Source of the DNA: JAXHMB01 sp034521755
GTDB lineage: Bacteria > Bacteroidota > Rhodothermia > Balneolales > Balneolaceae
Length of the DNA stretch: 64,000 bases
Assembly (NCBI GenBank): GCA_034521755.1
Contig: JAXHMB010000003.1
Location: 620,001-684,000 of the forward strand
Direction of reading: 5' to 3'
Below, one piece after another: positions 26,675 to 35,423 of the stretch (position 1 is its first letter; every line of letters starts with the position of its first letter). The position numbers were made by a program, and so were the translations under genes. The notes beneath the pieces were generated by a model, which was not told where the DNA came from, did no database searches, and worked only from the letters and a program-made list of their open reading frames with translations.

Positions 26675-27580
26675 ATGAAGTTAACTACAGAATTTTCCCT
26701 TTCAAAGTTCATTGATACCGAAAAAATGGCAGCTTATTATGAGCTGACCAAACCCGGTATCACTTTTTCTGTACTGGCAAGTATGCTTGTAGGATTTGTA
26801 TTAGGATCGGGCAGCAGCATTGATTTTATCCTGATGATTCATGCTGCTGTTGGCACCTATTTTATTGCAGCAGGCACGGCCGCTCATAATCAGTTTATGG
26901 AATGGCGTCAAGATGGTAAAATGAAACGTACGCAAAAACGCCCGGTGCCCTCGAGTAAAATCAGTCCATCACAAAGTGCAACTTTTTCATTGTCCTTTAT
27001 TTTGATTGGCCTGATTTACCTTCTCCTTATGGTTAATTATGTAGCGGGCCTTGTTTCTCTTGCTACTACTATCCTTTATCTTGGATTTTACACTCCGATG
27101 AAAAGAGTTTCTGTTCTCAATGTATTTATAGGCGCTATTCCCGGAGCGTTACCTCCCGTTGGAGGATGGGCTGCTGCCACTGGCCATTTAGGCAGTATAG
27201 GCATGTGGCTTCTTTTTGGCATTGTGTTCTTTTGGCAAATACCTCACGTAATGGCTATTGCATGGGTTTGTAAAGATGATTATAAAAGTGCAGGCTTTCA
27301 CATGCTGCCAAAAGATGATGCAAATGGTACCAAGGCAGCCATACTCATTATTGCCTGCCTGATAGCTCTATTACCCGTTTCCTGGGGATTGTTTGCCATC
27401 GGCATGAGCAGCTGGCTGTACCTGGCAGGTGCATTAGTCAGTTCTTTGGTATTTCTATACTATGGAATCATCTTTGCTCAAAAGCGTGACAAAAGTTCTG
27501 CCAAACAACTCATGTTTGCATCTTTTGGATATCTGCCTATCGTCTGGGCTTTTATTTTTGCTGATCAGATTTTCATCTAA
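26675..27580 (+). CDS. ctaB: Protoheme IX farnesyltransferase (heme O synthase)
   Basis: Adds a farnesyl group to protoheme, giving heme O, the substrate of CtaA. The 301-residue UbiA-family membrane protein has YYELTKPGITFSVLASM, the prenyl-diphosphate-binding NQFMEWRQDGKMKRT region (Glu in place of the first usual Asp) and NVFIGAIPGALPPVGGWAA. A hydrophilic N-terminus of about 20 residues precedes the first helix. It lies head to head with ctaA. Confidence 0.95.
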   Translation: MKLTTEFSLSKFIDTEKMAAYYELTKPGITFSVLASMLVGFVLGSGSSIDFILMIHAAVGTYFIAAGTAAHNQFMEWRQDGKMKRTQKRPVPSSKISPSQSATFSLSFILIGLIYLLLMVNYVAGLVSLATTILYLGFYTPMKRVSVLNVFIGAIPGALPPVGGWAAATGHLGSIGMWLLFGIVFFWQIPHVMAIAWVCKDDYKSAGFHMLPKDDANGTKAAILIIACLIALLPVSWGLFAIGMSSWLYLAGALVSSLVFLYYGIIFAQKRDKSSAKQLMFASFGYLPIVWAFIFADQIFI

Positions 27581-27663
27581 TCTTGTAAAACTCTTTCAGC
27601 TCTTTTCACCGCCTCCCTTTTATTTTGTACTATTTGATTGATCTTTTAATCAAATATTCTGCC

Positions 27664-28836
27664 ATGAAACACTATCTGCGATCCTCGCTTACATCAATCA
27701 TATTTTTTGCATTTGCTTTAAGCGCAACACCTCTTTTTGCTCAATCGGACGACCCCTATTTCCCCACCCGTCACAAATGGGAAAACAAAGCCCCGGAAGA
27801 GGTGGGGATGAATGCTCAAAAAGTTCAAGAAGCCGTAGATTATGCTATAGCCCACGAGTCAGACAACCCTCGTGACTTGGAAATCAGCCTCAATACCAGA
27901 ACCAACGAGCCCTACAACGAACTGGTCGGTCCTGTAAAAAAGCGCGGCCCTATGACCGGCATGATTATCAAAGATGGATATATTGTTGCAGAATGGGGTG
28001 AACCTCAAAGAGTGGATATGACCTTTAGTGTCACAAAAACATTTCTTTCTTCCACTGTTGGTGTTGCGTGGGATAAAGGACTGATCAAAAGCGTGGATGA
28101 GAAAGTTCATAAATATATGCCGGTAGAGCACTTCAACTCTGAGCATAATTCCAATATTACCTGGGATCACCTGCTGCGCCAGACCAGTGACTGGGAAGGC
28201 ACGCTATTTGGCAAACCGGACTGGGCTGACCGTCCGCGCCAGGAGATTACTCAAGAAGTCATCAACCGTGAACGTAATGAGCCGGGCACCGTATGGAAAT
28301 ACAACGACGTGCGGGTTAATGTTCTGGCTTTAGCAGCCATGAATGTATGGCGAAAACCACTGCCGATGGTGCTCAGAAAACATGTTATGGACCCTATCGG
28401 TGCATCCAATACCTGGCGGTGGCACGGCTATGAAAACTCATGGGTAAATATTGATGGCGTGAGAATGCAGTCGGTAAGTGGTGGCGGACACTGGGGCGGT
28501 GGTATGTGGCTTAGCGCTTATGACCAAGCCAAGCTTGGATACTTGTATTTGAGAAATGGCAACTGGAATGGAGAACAAATCATCTCAAAAGACTGGATTG
28601 AAATGGCTCTTACTCCTACTGAAGCTAATAAGGGATATGGGTACATGAACTTCTTTTTGAATAACGATCAAGAACGCCTGCCCAGTGCTCCAAAAGACGC
28701 TTATGTATTCTTAGGAAGCGGCATTAACATGGTTTATGTAGATCAACAGCATGATTTGGTTATTATTGGACGCTGGATCTCTGATTATGAAGCCATGGAT
28801 GGATTTGTAAAACGAGTAATTGAGGCGATTGAGTAA
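27664..28836 (+). CDS. Exported serine hydrolase, beta-lactamase (class C) family
   Basis: The ATG at 27664 begins a clean signal peptide ending at LFAQ. An upstream in-frame start at 27625 would spoil it. The mature protein has the SxxK nucleophile in FSVTKTFLSS, the KYND (YxN) motif and a GGHWGGG segment in the place of the third (KTG-like) motif. These enzymes include penicillin-binding esterases and peptidases. The substrate is not evident, and nothing points to antibiotic resistance. The gene is convergent with the E1 dehydrogenase. Confidence 0.88.
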   Translation: MKHYLRSSLTSIIFFAFALSATPLFAQSDDPYFPTRHKWENKAPEEVGMNAQKVQEAVDYAIAHESDNPRDLEISLNTRTNEPYNELVGPVKKRGPMTGMIIKDGYIVAEWGEPQRVDMTFSVTKTFLSSTVGVAWDKGLIKSVDEKVHKYMPVEHFNSEHNSNITWDHLLRQTSDWEGTLFGKPDWADRPRQEITQEVINRERNEPGTVWKYNDVRVNVLALAAMNVWRKPLPMVLRKHVMDPIGASNTWRWHGYENSWVNIDGVRMQSVSGGGHWGGGMWLSAYDQAKLGYLYLRNGNWNGEQIISKDWIEMALTPTEANKGYGYMNFFLNNDQERLPSAPKDAYVFLGSGINMVYVDQQHDLVIIGRWISDYEAMDGFVKRVIEAIE

Positions 28837-28847
28837 CCTTGTATTCT

Positions 28848-28868
28848 CCGGACGAAAACTCAGTCCGG
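28848..28868. terminator. Hairpin between convergent genes
   Basis: CCGGAC (28848-28853) pairs with GTCCGG (28863-28868) around a nine-base loop, between the hydrolase and E1 dehydrogenase stops. There is no T run on either side, so the terminator role is inferred from position. Confidence 0.4.
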
Positions 28869-28888
28869 CAACGAAAGTCCAGGAATAA

Positions 28889-31333
28889 TCACTCATAAAT
28901 AGCTGGATATTTTTCGGGATTGGCCTCATGCATAATGGCATATACTTTATCAAAGATATCTTCGGCACTTGGCTTGGAAAAATAATCCCCGTCGGAACCA
29001 TAGGCACCGCGATGCTCTTTAGCCGTCAGACATTCTGCTTCTGAATCCAGGTAGTAATATCCTTCCTGTTCGTCAATCACATTGTGCATCATAAAAGCGG
29101 TGGCTCCACCCGGTACATCTTCATCCACAAAAAGTATGCGATTGGTTTTTTTGAGGGATTCAAGAATATCCTGATTTCTGTCAAAAGGAAGCAGCGTTCG
29201 CACATCGATAAGCTCTGCTGAAATACCTGCTTCTTCCAGCTCAGGAAGTACTGATTCACAAATATTGCAGGTTGATCCGTAAGAAACAATCGTAATATCT
29301 TTGCCTTCTGATACAATATTGGGAATACCCAATAGTACCGTAAATTCACCAAGATTATCAGGCATTTTCTCTTTCAGGCGATAAGCGTTCAATGGCTCTA
29401 CAACCAGTGCAGGATCATCACCCTGCAGTAGTGTATTATACATGCCGGCTGCATCCGTAAGGTTACGAGGTACACACACATGAATACCGCGAACTCCATT
29501 GATAATCATACCCATAGGCGAACCGGTATGCCAAATACCTTCGAGTCGATGGCCCCGTGTACGTACAATAACCGGCGCTTTTTGTCCGCCAAAACTTCGA
29601 TAGCGAAGCGTAGCCAAATCATCGCTAAGACCCTGATAGCAGTACAGCAGATAATCCAAGTATTGAATTTCAGCAATAGGTCGAAGACCGCGAAGCGCCA
29701 TGCCTATACCCTGTCCCAAAATGGTGGCTTCACGAATACCGGTGTCGCTCACACGGATTTCTCCGTACTTGTCCTGCATATCTTCAAGCCCTTTATTTAC
29801 ATCACCCAGCTTACCGGTGTCCTCTCCAAAAACAAGCGTTTGTGGATATTTTTCGAATAGCTTATCAAAATTATCCCGCAACACAAGACGTCCATCTACC
29901 TCCTTGGGATCATCCGAATATTCAGGTTTAACTTCTTCTACGTTCAATGGAGAATCTGCTGTTTCGGAATAAAGATGCGCACTGTAACGATACTCATTTG
30001 CTTTATTGCTCTCTTCCAACCAATCCAATAGTTCCTGACGAGTGTTCAACGATTCTGAACGGGTGACTCGTAACGCTTTCCTGGCCGCTGAGACAATATC
30101 TCTGCGAAGCGGAAGCAATGGAGCTTTCATATCCTTTTTGAGTTTAGCGATTTCATCACTATAACTGCTTTCCGAAGCAAGCTTATCAAGCAAATCAGCA
30201 ACCTGACTCAATTCTTCTTTCATTTCACTCTTAAAAGCATCAAAGGCAGCTTTCTGTGCTTCTTTAGCTTCTTCTTGGGCTTCTTCCTTGATCTTGTTCA
30301 CCTCTTCTTCAGAAGCAATACCTTCATCAATAATCCACTGTCGCGTTTTATTGATACAGCAGTATTCCTCTTCCCAGTTCAGTCGCTCTTCATCTTTATA
30401 ACGCTCATGGGAGCCTGAAGTAGAATGCCCCTGGGGCTGTGTTACTTCCTGTACATGAACCAGTACCGGCACGTGTTCTTCCCTGGCTATTTTTGAAGCC
30501 TTTTCATAAGTCTCCATCAATGCCTCATAGTCCCAGGCTTTCACGGTCAAAATCTCAAAACCTTCTTCATCTTGAGTACGCTGGAAGCCCTGCAGTACTT
30601 TTGAAATACTTTCTTTGGTAGTTTGATACTTCCGCGGCACCGAAATACCATAGCCATCATCCCAGACTGACATCACCATTGGTACTTGCAATACACCGGC
30701 CGCATTAATAGTCTCCCAAAATACGCCCTCCGAAGTACTTGCGTCTCCAATAGTTCCCCAGGCAACTTCATTTCCTTCTTTGGAGAATTTATCAAAATCT
30801 TTGTTCTTCTTAAGCCCTTCGTGATTTCTATATACTTTTGAAGCTTGAGCAAGACCTAATAGCCGGGCCATTTGTCCGGCCGTAGGCGACATATCCGGAG
30901 AGGTGTTTTTCATCTTCGTCAGGTCTTTCCAATTACCTTCATCATCCAGGCTCCGGGTGCTGAAATGAGCGTTCATTTGGCGGCCACCGGAATGCGGTTC
31001 AGCTTCAATATTGGCATGGGCATAGAGCTGAGCAAAAAATTGCTGTAGCGTCACTTGTCCTATGGCAAGCATAAACGTTTGATCTCGATAATAGCCTGAG
31101 CGAAAATCTCCATCCCGGAAGAACTTTGCCATAGCTATTTGAGGTAACTCTTTCCCGTCACCAAAAATGCCAAATTTAGCTTTCCCGGTAAGTGTTTCTT
31201 TTCGTCCAAGCACAGAAGCTTCTCGGCTACGAACTGCCAACCGATAATCATCTAAAATCTCCTGCTTCTTCTTTTTTGTAAACGAGGACTTCTTTTTTTT
31301 GCTACTTTTTTTCTTTGTCTTAGTACTTGCCAT
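28889..31333 (-). CDS. 2-oxoacid dehydrogenase E1 component, fused alpha and beta subunits
   Basis: An 814-residue thiamine-diphosphate enzyme joining E1 alpha (about 25-345) and E1 beta (about 475-800). The ThDP/Mg motif is GTIGDASTSEGVFWETINAAG. The beta part has FGEDTGKLGDV, GIREATILGQGIGMA and IAEIQYLDY. Similarity is to the branched-chain (2-oxoisovalerate) type, but pyruvate or another 2-oxoacid is possible. The first ~24 residues are a Lys/Ser-rich tail, and a charged coiled coil (about 350-400) sits between the halves. No E2 or E3 gene is adjacent. Branched-chain acyl-CoA would feed iso-fatty acids, typical of this phylum. Confidence 0.92.
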   Translation of the reverse strand: MASTKTKKKSSKKKKSSFTKKKKQEILDDYRLAVRSREASVLGRKETLTGKAKFGIFGDGKELPQIAMAKFFRDGDFRSGYYRDQTFMLAIGQVTLQQFFAQLYAHANIEAEPHSGGRQMNAHFSTRSLDDEGNWKDLTKMKNTSPDMSPTAGQMARLLGLAQASKVYRNHEGLKKNKDFDKFSKEGNEVAWGTIGDASTSEGVFWETINAAGVLQVPMVMSVWDDGYGISVPRKYQTTKESISKVLQGFQRTQDEEGFEILTVKAWDYEALMETYEKASKIAREEHVPVLVHVQEVTQPQGHSTSGSHERYKDEERLNWEEEYCCINKTRQWIIDEGIASEEEVNKIKEEAQEEAKEAQKAAFDAFKSEMKEELSQVADLLDKLASESSYSDEIAKLKKDMKAPLLPLRRDIVSAARKALRVTRSESLNTRQELLDWLEESNKANEYRYSAHLYSETADSPLNVEEVKPEYSDDPKEVDGRLVLRDNFDKLFEKYPQTLVFGEDTGKLGDVNKGLEDMQDKYGEIRVSDTGIREATILGQGIGMALRGLRPIAEIQYLDYLLYCYQGLSDDLATLRYRSFGGQKAPVIVRTRGHRLEGIWHTGSPMGMIINGVRGIHVCVPRNLTDAAGMYNTLLQGDDPALVVEPLNAYRLKEKMPDNLGEFTVLLGIPNIVSEGKDITIVSYGSTCNICESVLPELEEAGISAELIDVRTLLPFDRNQDILESLKKTNRILFVDEDVPGGATAFMMHNVIDEQEGYYYLDSEAECLTAKEHRGAYGSDGDYFSKPSAEDIFDKVYAIMHEANPEKYPAIYE

Positions 31334-31392
31334 AATATCTTTTGATTCAGTTAAACCGTAATCACAACCATATACAGAATTTTATTTCTGTC

Positions 31393-32787
31393 CTATTCCA
31401 TAAAACCGCCTTTGGTCATTTTGATTGGATCTAACGCCTGATCCAACTCTTCGTCAGAAAGATCGGTCATCTCACGGGCAACTTCCTTAACAGGACGATT
31501 TTCCTTAAATGCCCTTTTCGCAATTTTTGCAGCCTGATCATAGCCGATAAGCGGATTCAATGCCGTAACCAATACAGGATTGCGCCCAACCATATCAGCA
31601 ATACGTTCTTTATTTACCGAAAGCTTGCTCACTGACCGCTCAGCCTGATTGCGGGCCGCATTGGCTAAAATTTCTATCGATTCTAAAAGATTGTGAGCTA
31701 CTACAGGCAACATCACATTCAGTTCAAAATTTCCCGACTGCCCGGCAACAGTGATAGTAGCATCATTCCCCATCACCTGTGCACAAACCATTGTCAATGA
31801 TTCTTCAATCACCGGATTTACCTTACCCGGCATAATAGATGATCCCGGTTGCAATGCAGCGAGTTGGAGTTCTCCAATTCCGCTATTAGGCCCGGAATTC
31901 ATCCAGCGCATATCATTGCCTATTTTCATGAGACTTACAGCAATAGTCTTCAGTTGTCCGCTAAGCTCTACAATAGCATCAACCGTGGACTGGGCTTCAA
32001 AATGATTCTCAGCTTCTTTAAAACTTATGTCCAGCTCTTCAGAAAGAGACGCTGCCATTTCTGAGCCAAACTTGGGGTTGGTATTCAATCCTGTCCCAAC
32101 AGCTGTACCTCCCTGTGGCAATTCATGTACGCGTTTCATCGCTGAATTAATCCGCTCTATACCAAGTTCAACCTGACGTGCATAACCACTGAACTCCTGT
32201 TCTATAGTAACCGGCATAGCATCCATCAAGTGAGTGCGACCGGTTTTAACTACATTAGAAAACTCTTTCCCCTTTTCAATAAATGCTTTTCGAAGGTGTT
32301 CCAAAAATGGGATCAGATTCTTTTTTACTCCCAGCGATGCGGCCACTCTTATGGTAGTTGGAATGACATCATTTGAACTCTGTCCAAAGTTGACATGATC
32401 ATTGGGATGAATGACTGTTTCAACTGAATCATCTTTCAATTCATTAGCCCGCTTTGCAATGATCTCATTCGAGTTCATATTGGTAGACGTCCCCGATCCG
32501 GTCTGGAAAATATCAATGGCAAAATGGTCATCAAATTTTCCTTCAACTACTTCTTTAGCTGCCTCCTGAATAGCATTGGCAATTCCCGAGTCAAGCATAC
32601 CCAGATTATCGTTAACTTTAGCTGCATGTTTCTTTACTAATCCCAGGGCTTCAATAAATCCACGACTGAACATAATACCACTGACCGGGAAGTTTTCAAC
32701 AGCACGCTGGGTTTGGGCACCGTAATAAGCATCTTTGGGTACTTTTACTTCACCCATAGAATCTTTCTCAATTCGAAAATCACTCAT
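31393..32787 (-). CDS. fumC: Fumarate hydratase, class II
   Basis: Interconverts fumarate and L-malate in the citric acid cycle without an iron-sulfur cluster. The 464-residue length is standard. Signature GSSIMPGKVNPV lies near 316-327, TGRTHLMDAMPVTI and TGSGTSTNMNSNE form the other active-site regions, and the C-terminus has the expected helical domain. It starts 137 bases before the end of the acyltransferase gene upstream and precedes the E1 gene on the same strand by 59 bases. Confidence 0.97.
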   Translation of the reverse strand: MSDFRIEKDSMGEVKVPKDAYYGAQTQRAVENFPVSGIMFSRGFIEALGLVKKHAAKVNDNLGMLDSGIANAIQEAAKEVVEGKFDDHFAIDIFQTGSGTSTNMNSNEIIAKRANELKDDSVETVIHPNDHVNFGQSSNDVIPTTIRVAASLGVKKNLIPFLEHLRKAFIEKGKEFSNVVKTGRTHLMDAMPVTIEQEFSGYARQVELGIERINSAMKRVHELPQGGTAVGTGLNTNPKFGSEMAASLSEELDISFKEAENHFEAQSTVDAIVELSGQLKTIAVSLMKIGNDMRWMNSGPNSGIGELQLAALQPGSSIMPGKVNPVIEESLTMVCAQVMGNDATITVAGQSGNFELNVMLPVVAHNLLESIEILANAARNQAERSVSKLSVNKERIADMVGRNPVLVTALNPLIGYDQAAKIAKRAFKENRPVKEVAREMTDLSDEELDQALDPIKMTKGGFME

Positions 32788-32924
32788 AATGTTGTAAAAA
32801 GCCTTTTTAATAATAGATTTAGAAATGTGCTTCTTGCTATATTTTCAGGAATTATACAGCACTCAAAGGTAGGAAATTTTTAGGAAAATATTGAGCGGAT
32901 GAATCCACAAAAATCAAAAAGCTT

Positions 32925-34058
32925 CTAAAGCTCTTTACGGTACATTCGATACGTTTTTTCGATACTTGCACCAATGCGTTCAGCAACACGCATCATATCT
33001 GTATTGGTTTCCAACACCCAGCTCAACTCTGAGGATTTGTATCCTTTGGCTATACCGGCCGAAATAGCCTCCTTATGAAGAATGGCATCAACACCTTTCC
33101 CCTGGTATTCAGGCACAACTCCCATAAGGGCCGTACGAATTTGGTTGATATTTCTGCGATGCCACAAAAGTTTAAATATACCTAAAGGAAATAAGGTGCC
33201 GTCAATATGCTTGAGAGCCTGATTTAAGTCAGGCAGTGCAATAGAAAAAGCAATAGGTTCTCCATCTACTTCCGCAATATGAGCTATATCGGTATCAAGA
33301 ATCATCTTGAAATCTTTTGCTGTAGCTGCCAGCTCTTCTTTGGTAAGCGGTATAAAACCCCAGTTATCCTTCCAAGCCTGGTTATAGATTTTACGAACAA
33401 TCTCTACTTCCGACTCAATATTCTTAAGATCCACTTCGCGAATATGAAGCTTAGGGAGCCGGCGTCTAACAATTTCTTCAGCTCTAAACATGCGATCCAT
33501 AGAAACCGTAGCCTGTGTTACGCGATAGGCATACATATCCATCGCTTTTTCAAATCCGGCAGCTTTAATCAATTCATCATAGTAAGGCTTATGGTAAGGC
33601 ATCAAAATACTGGGATCATAGTCAAACCCTTCTACCAAAACCCCAATTTCATCCATCATACTGGGATTTGAAGGCCCTAATACATCCGTATGTCCCCGTT
33701 CTGTCAGCCAATCGGATGCTACCTTAAAGAGAAGCTTGGCTACAGTTGGATCATTAATACACTCGAAAAAACCGAAAAAGCCCGTTTTATTGTTATGAAA
33801 ATCGTTATAACGCCGATCCTGAATAGCAGCTATTCGGCCACAGACTTTACCATTTTGTTCGGCTAAAAAAAGAGCAATATTGCCATTATTAAAGAAGGCA
33901 TTTTTTTCTTTATCAATAAGCTTTTTTTGCTCCATCTTAAGCGGGGGTACCCAATGCTCATCACCCTCATAATGAGCATAAAGAAAGTCAATGAATTGCT
34001 TGCGCTCTTCTTTTGTAGTTACAAGCGTTACACCGTTGGTCTTGGGAGATGCGTCCAC
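32925..34058 (-). CDS. YghO-like GNAT acyltransferase, ceramide synthase candidate
   Basis: A 377-residue cytoplasmic protein. The N-terminal region (WVPPLKMEQKKLI, FFNNGNIALFLAEQNGKVCGRIAAI, KTGFFGFFEC, GPSNPSMMDEIGVLVEGF) and a C-terminal GNAT-like segment (MGVVPEYQGKGVDAILHKEA) match the YghO / GNAT-like group. It starts two bases after the alpha-oxoamine synthase stop, so the two are surely co-translated. In Caulobacter a protein reported to be of this type N-acylates the sphingoid product of serine palmitoyltransferase. I infer the same role here, but substrate is not shown by sequence. Confidence 0.75.
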   Translation of the reverse strand: MDASPKTNGVTLVTTKEERKQFIDFLYAHYEGDEHWVPPLKMEQKKLIDKEKNAFFNNGNIALFLAEQNGKVCGRIAAIQDRRYNDFHNNKTGFFGFFECINDPTVAKLLFKVASDWLTERGHTDVLGPSNPSMMDEIGVLVEGFDYDPSILMPYHKPYYDELIKAAGFEKAMDMYAYRVTQATVSMDRMFRAEEIVRRRLPKLHIREVDLKNIESEVEIVRKIYNQAWKDNWGFIPLTKEELAATAKDFKMILDTDIAHIAEVDGEPIAFSIALPDLNQALKHIDGTLFPLGIFKLLWHRRNINQIRTALMGVVPEYQGKGVDAILHKEAISAGIAKGYKSSELSWVLETNTDMMRVAERIGASIEKTYRMYRKEL

Positions 34059-34060
34059 TT

Positions 34061-35305
34061 TTAGTCTTGATCTATCAATGAGTGACCATTTCTGTCAATA
34101 ATACCATGTTCAATACCTACTTTTCGGAAAGCTTCCAAAATCTGATTCAAGTGATCATCGGTATGAGAGGCCATGTAACTGGTTCGGACTAAAGATTGTC
34201 CTTTGGGAACAGCAGGAGGAACTACAGCATTTACATAAACACCTGCTTCAAACAGCGACTTCCAAAAAGTAAAGCAATCGATCATCTCCCCTATCACCAC
34301 GGGAATAATAGGAGTCTGACTGGTCCAAACATTGAATCCCATATTGCTCAGCTCCTTCCGCATGTAGTCAGAAATTTCTCTGAGACGATCCAGGCGCCAA
34401 GTCTCTTCCTGTAAAATTTCCAATGCTTTAAGTACTGTAGCCACATTCGCGGGGGGCATTGAAGCACTGAAAATGTGTGCCGGCGAATGGTGGCGAATAT
34501 ATTCAATAACCTCTTCTTCACCTACGATAAATCCACCCAGAGAAGCGAAAGATTTTGAGAACGTACCGCTAATTAAATCCACTTCATCAGAAAGCCCAAA
34601 TACTGATGCAGAACCACGTCCCCCATCACCAATTACGCCAATTGCATGTGCATCATCAAGATAAAGACGAGCACCGTATTCGTTTTTCAATTTTACCAAC
34701 TCTTCAACCTTTGCCAAGGTGCCGGACATAGAAAATACACCATCACTGACAATAATTTTACCAGCATTCTCATCAGCACGTTCTAACAACTTACGAAGCT
34801 GTTCCATGTCGTTGTGCTGGTAACGCATGGTCTTGGCATTCGAAACAAGCGTTCCTGTTACAATACATGCATGATTATCCTTGTCTGAGAAAATGATATC
34901 ATTGCGACCGGCTATTGTTTGGATAGATCCTTCATTGGTCTGGTACCCTGTGCTAAATAACACACAGGAGTCCTTGTTCATAAAATCCGCAAGTTTTTCT
35001 TCCAGCTCTAGATGAAGGTCCAATGTTCCGTTCAAATAACGGGATCCTGTGCAGCCTGTACCATAGGTTGAAATGACATTTTGTGCGGCCTCAATAACCC
35101 GGGGATCATTGGTAAGCCCCAAATAGTTATTTGATCCAGCCATTATTACTTCTCTGCCATCAATCTGAACAGTCGTTCCGTCAGTAGCTTGAAGAGGCTT
35201 AAAGTATGGGTATAACCCCTCTGCCTTTATCTCATCGGCCTTAGTAAACTCAAAGGCTTTATTAAAAATATCATTTTTTCTAAGATCTGATGTAGAATCA
35301 GCCAT
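34061..35305 (-). CDS. Alpha-oxoamine synthase: serine palmitoyltransferase or cysteate acyltransferase
   Basis: A PLP enzyme condensing an amino acid with acyl-CoA. I place the start at 35305 (MADSTSD) because AAAGGA lies just upstream; an in-frame ATG at 35329 lacks one. The PLP Lys is in GTFSKSFASLGGF (about 250). Other marks are NNYLGLTNDPRV, YGTGCTGSRYLNGT and YLDDAHAIGVIGDGGRG. The YGTGCTGSRYLNG and FSKS forms favour serine palmitoyltransferase-like enzymes over KBL or BioF. The related CapB/SulA enzymes use cysteate to make sulfonolipids and cannot be excluded. A consensus promoter precedes it, and the acyltransferase gene follows directly. Confidence 0.85.
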   Translation of the reverse strand: MADSTSDLRKNDIFNKAFEFTKADEIKAEGLYPYFKPLQATDGTTVQIDGREVIMAGSNNYLGLTNDPRVIEAAQNVISTYGTGCTGSRYLNGTLDLHLELEEKLADFMNKDSCVLFSTGYQTNEGSIQTIAGRNDIIFSDKDNHACIVTGTLVSNAKTMRYQHNDMEQLRKLLERADENAGKIIVSDGVFSMSGTLAKVEELVKLKNEYGARLYLDDAHAIGVIGDGGRGSASVFGLSDEVDLISGTFSKSFASLGGFIVGEEEVIEYIRHHSPAHIFSASMPPANVATVLKALEILQEETWRLDRLREISDYMRKELSNMGFNVWTSQTPIIPVVIGEMIDCFTFWKSLFEAGVYVNAVVPPAVPKGQSLVRTSYMASHTDDHLNQILEAFRKVGIEHGIIDRNGHSLIDQD

Positions 35306-35344
35306 TCGTTTTTCCTTTCGGCTTTTCATAAGTGCTTATCGTTG

Positions 35345-35376
35345 CAAATATACTTCCATATTAAGCATCAATCAAA
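35345..35376 (-). promoter_or_regulatory. Consensus Bacteroidota-type promoter for the alpha-oxoamine synthase gene
   Basis: Read on the minus strand, TTTG (35373-35376) is separated by exactly 20 bases from TATATTTG (35345-35352), matching the -33 TTTG / -7 TAnnTTTG pattern. Transcription would start about 30 bases before the ATG at 35305. Confidence 0.65.
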
Positions 35377-35423
35377 TTATCAATAAGATAATATTAATTA
35401 ATGCAACTCTACTAATTTTTGTA

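Noticed and set aside
27625..27663. Upstream in-frame start of the serine hydrolase
   Set aside because: It would place 13 residues before a complete signal peptide, and the internal ATG at 27664 fits better.
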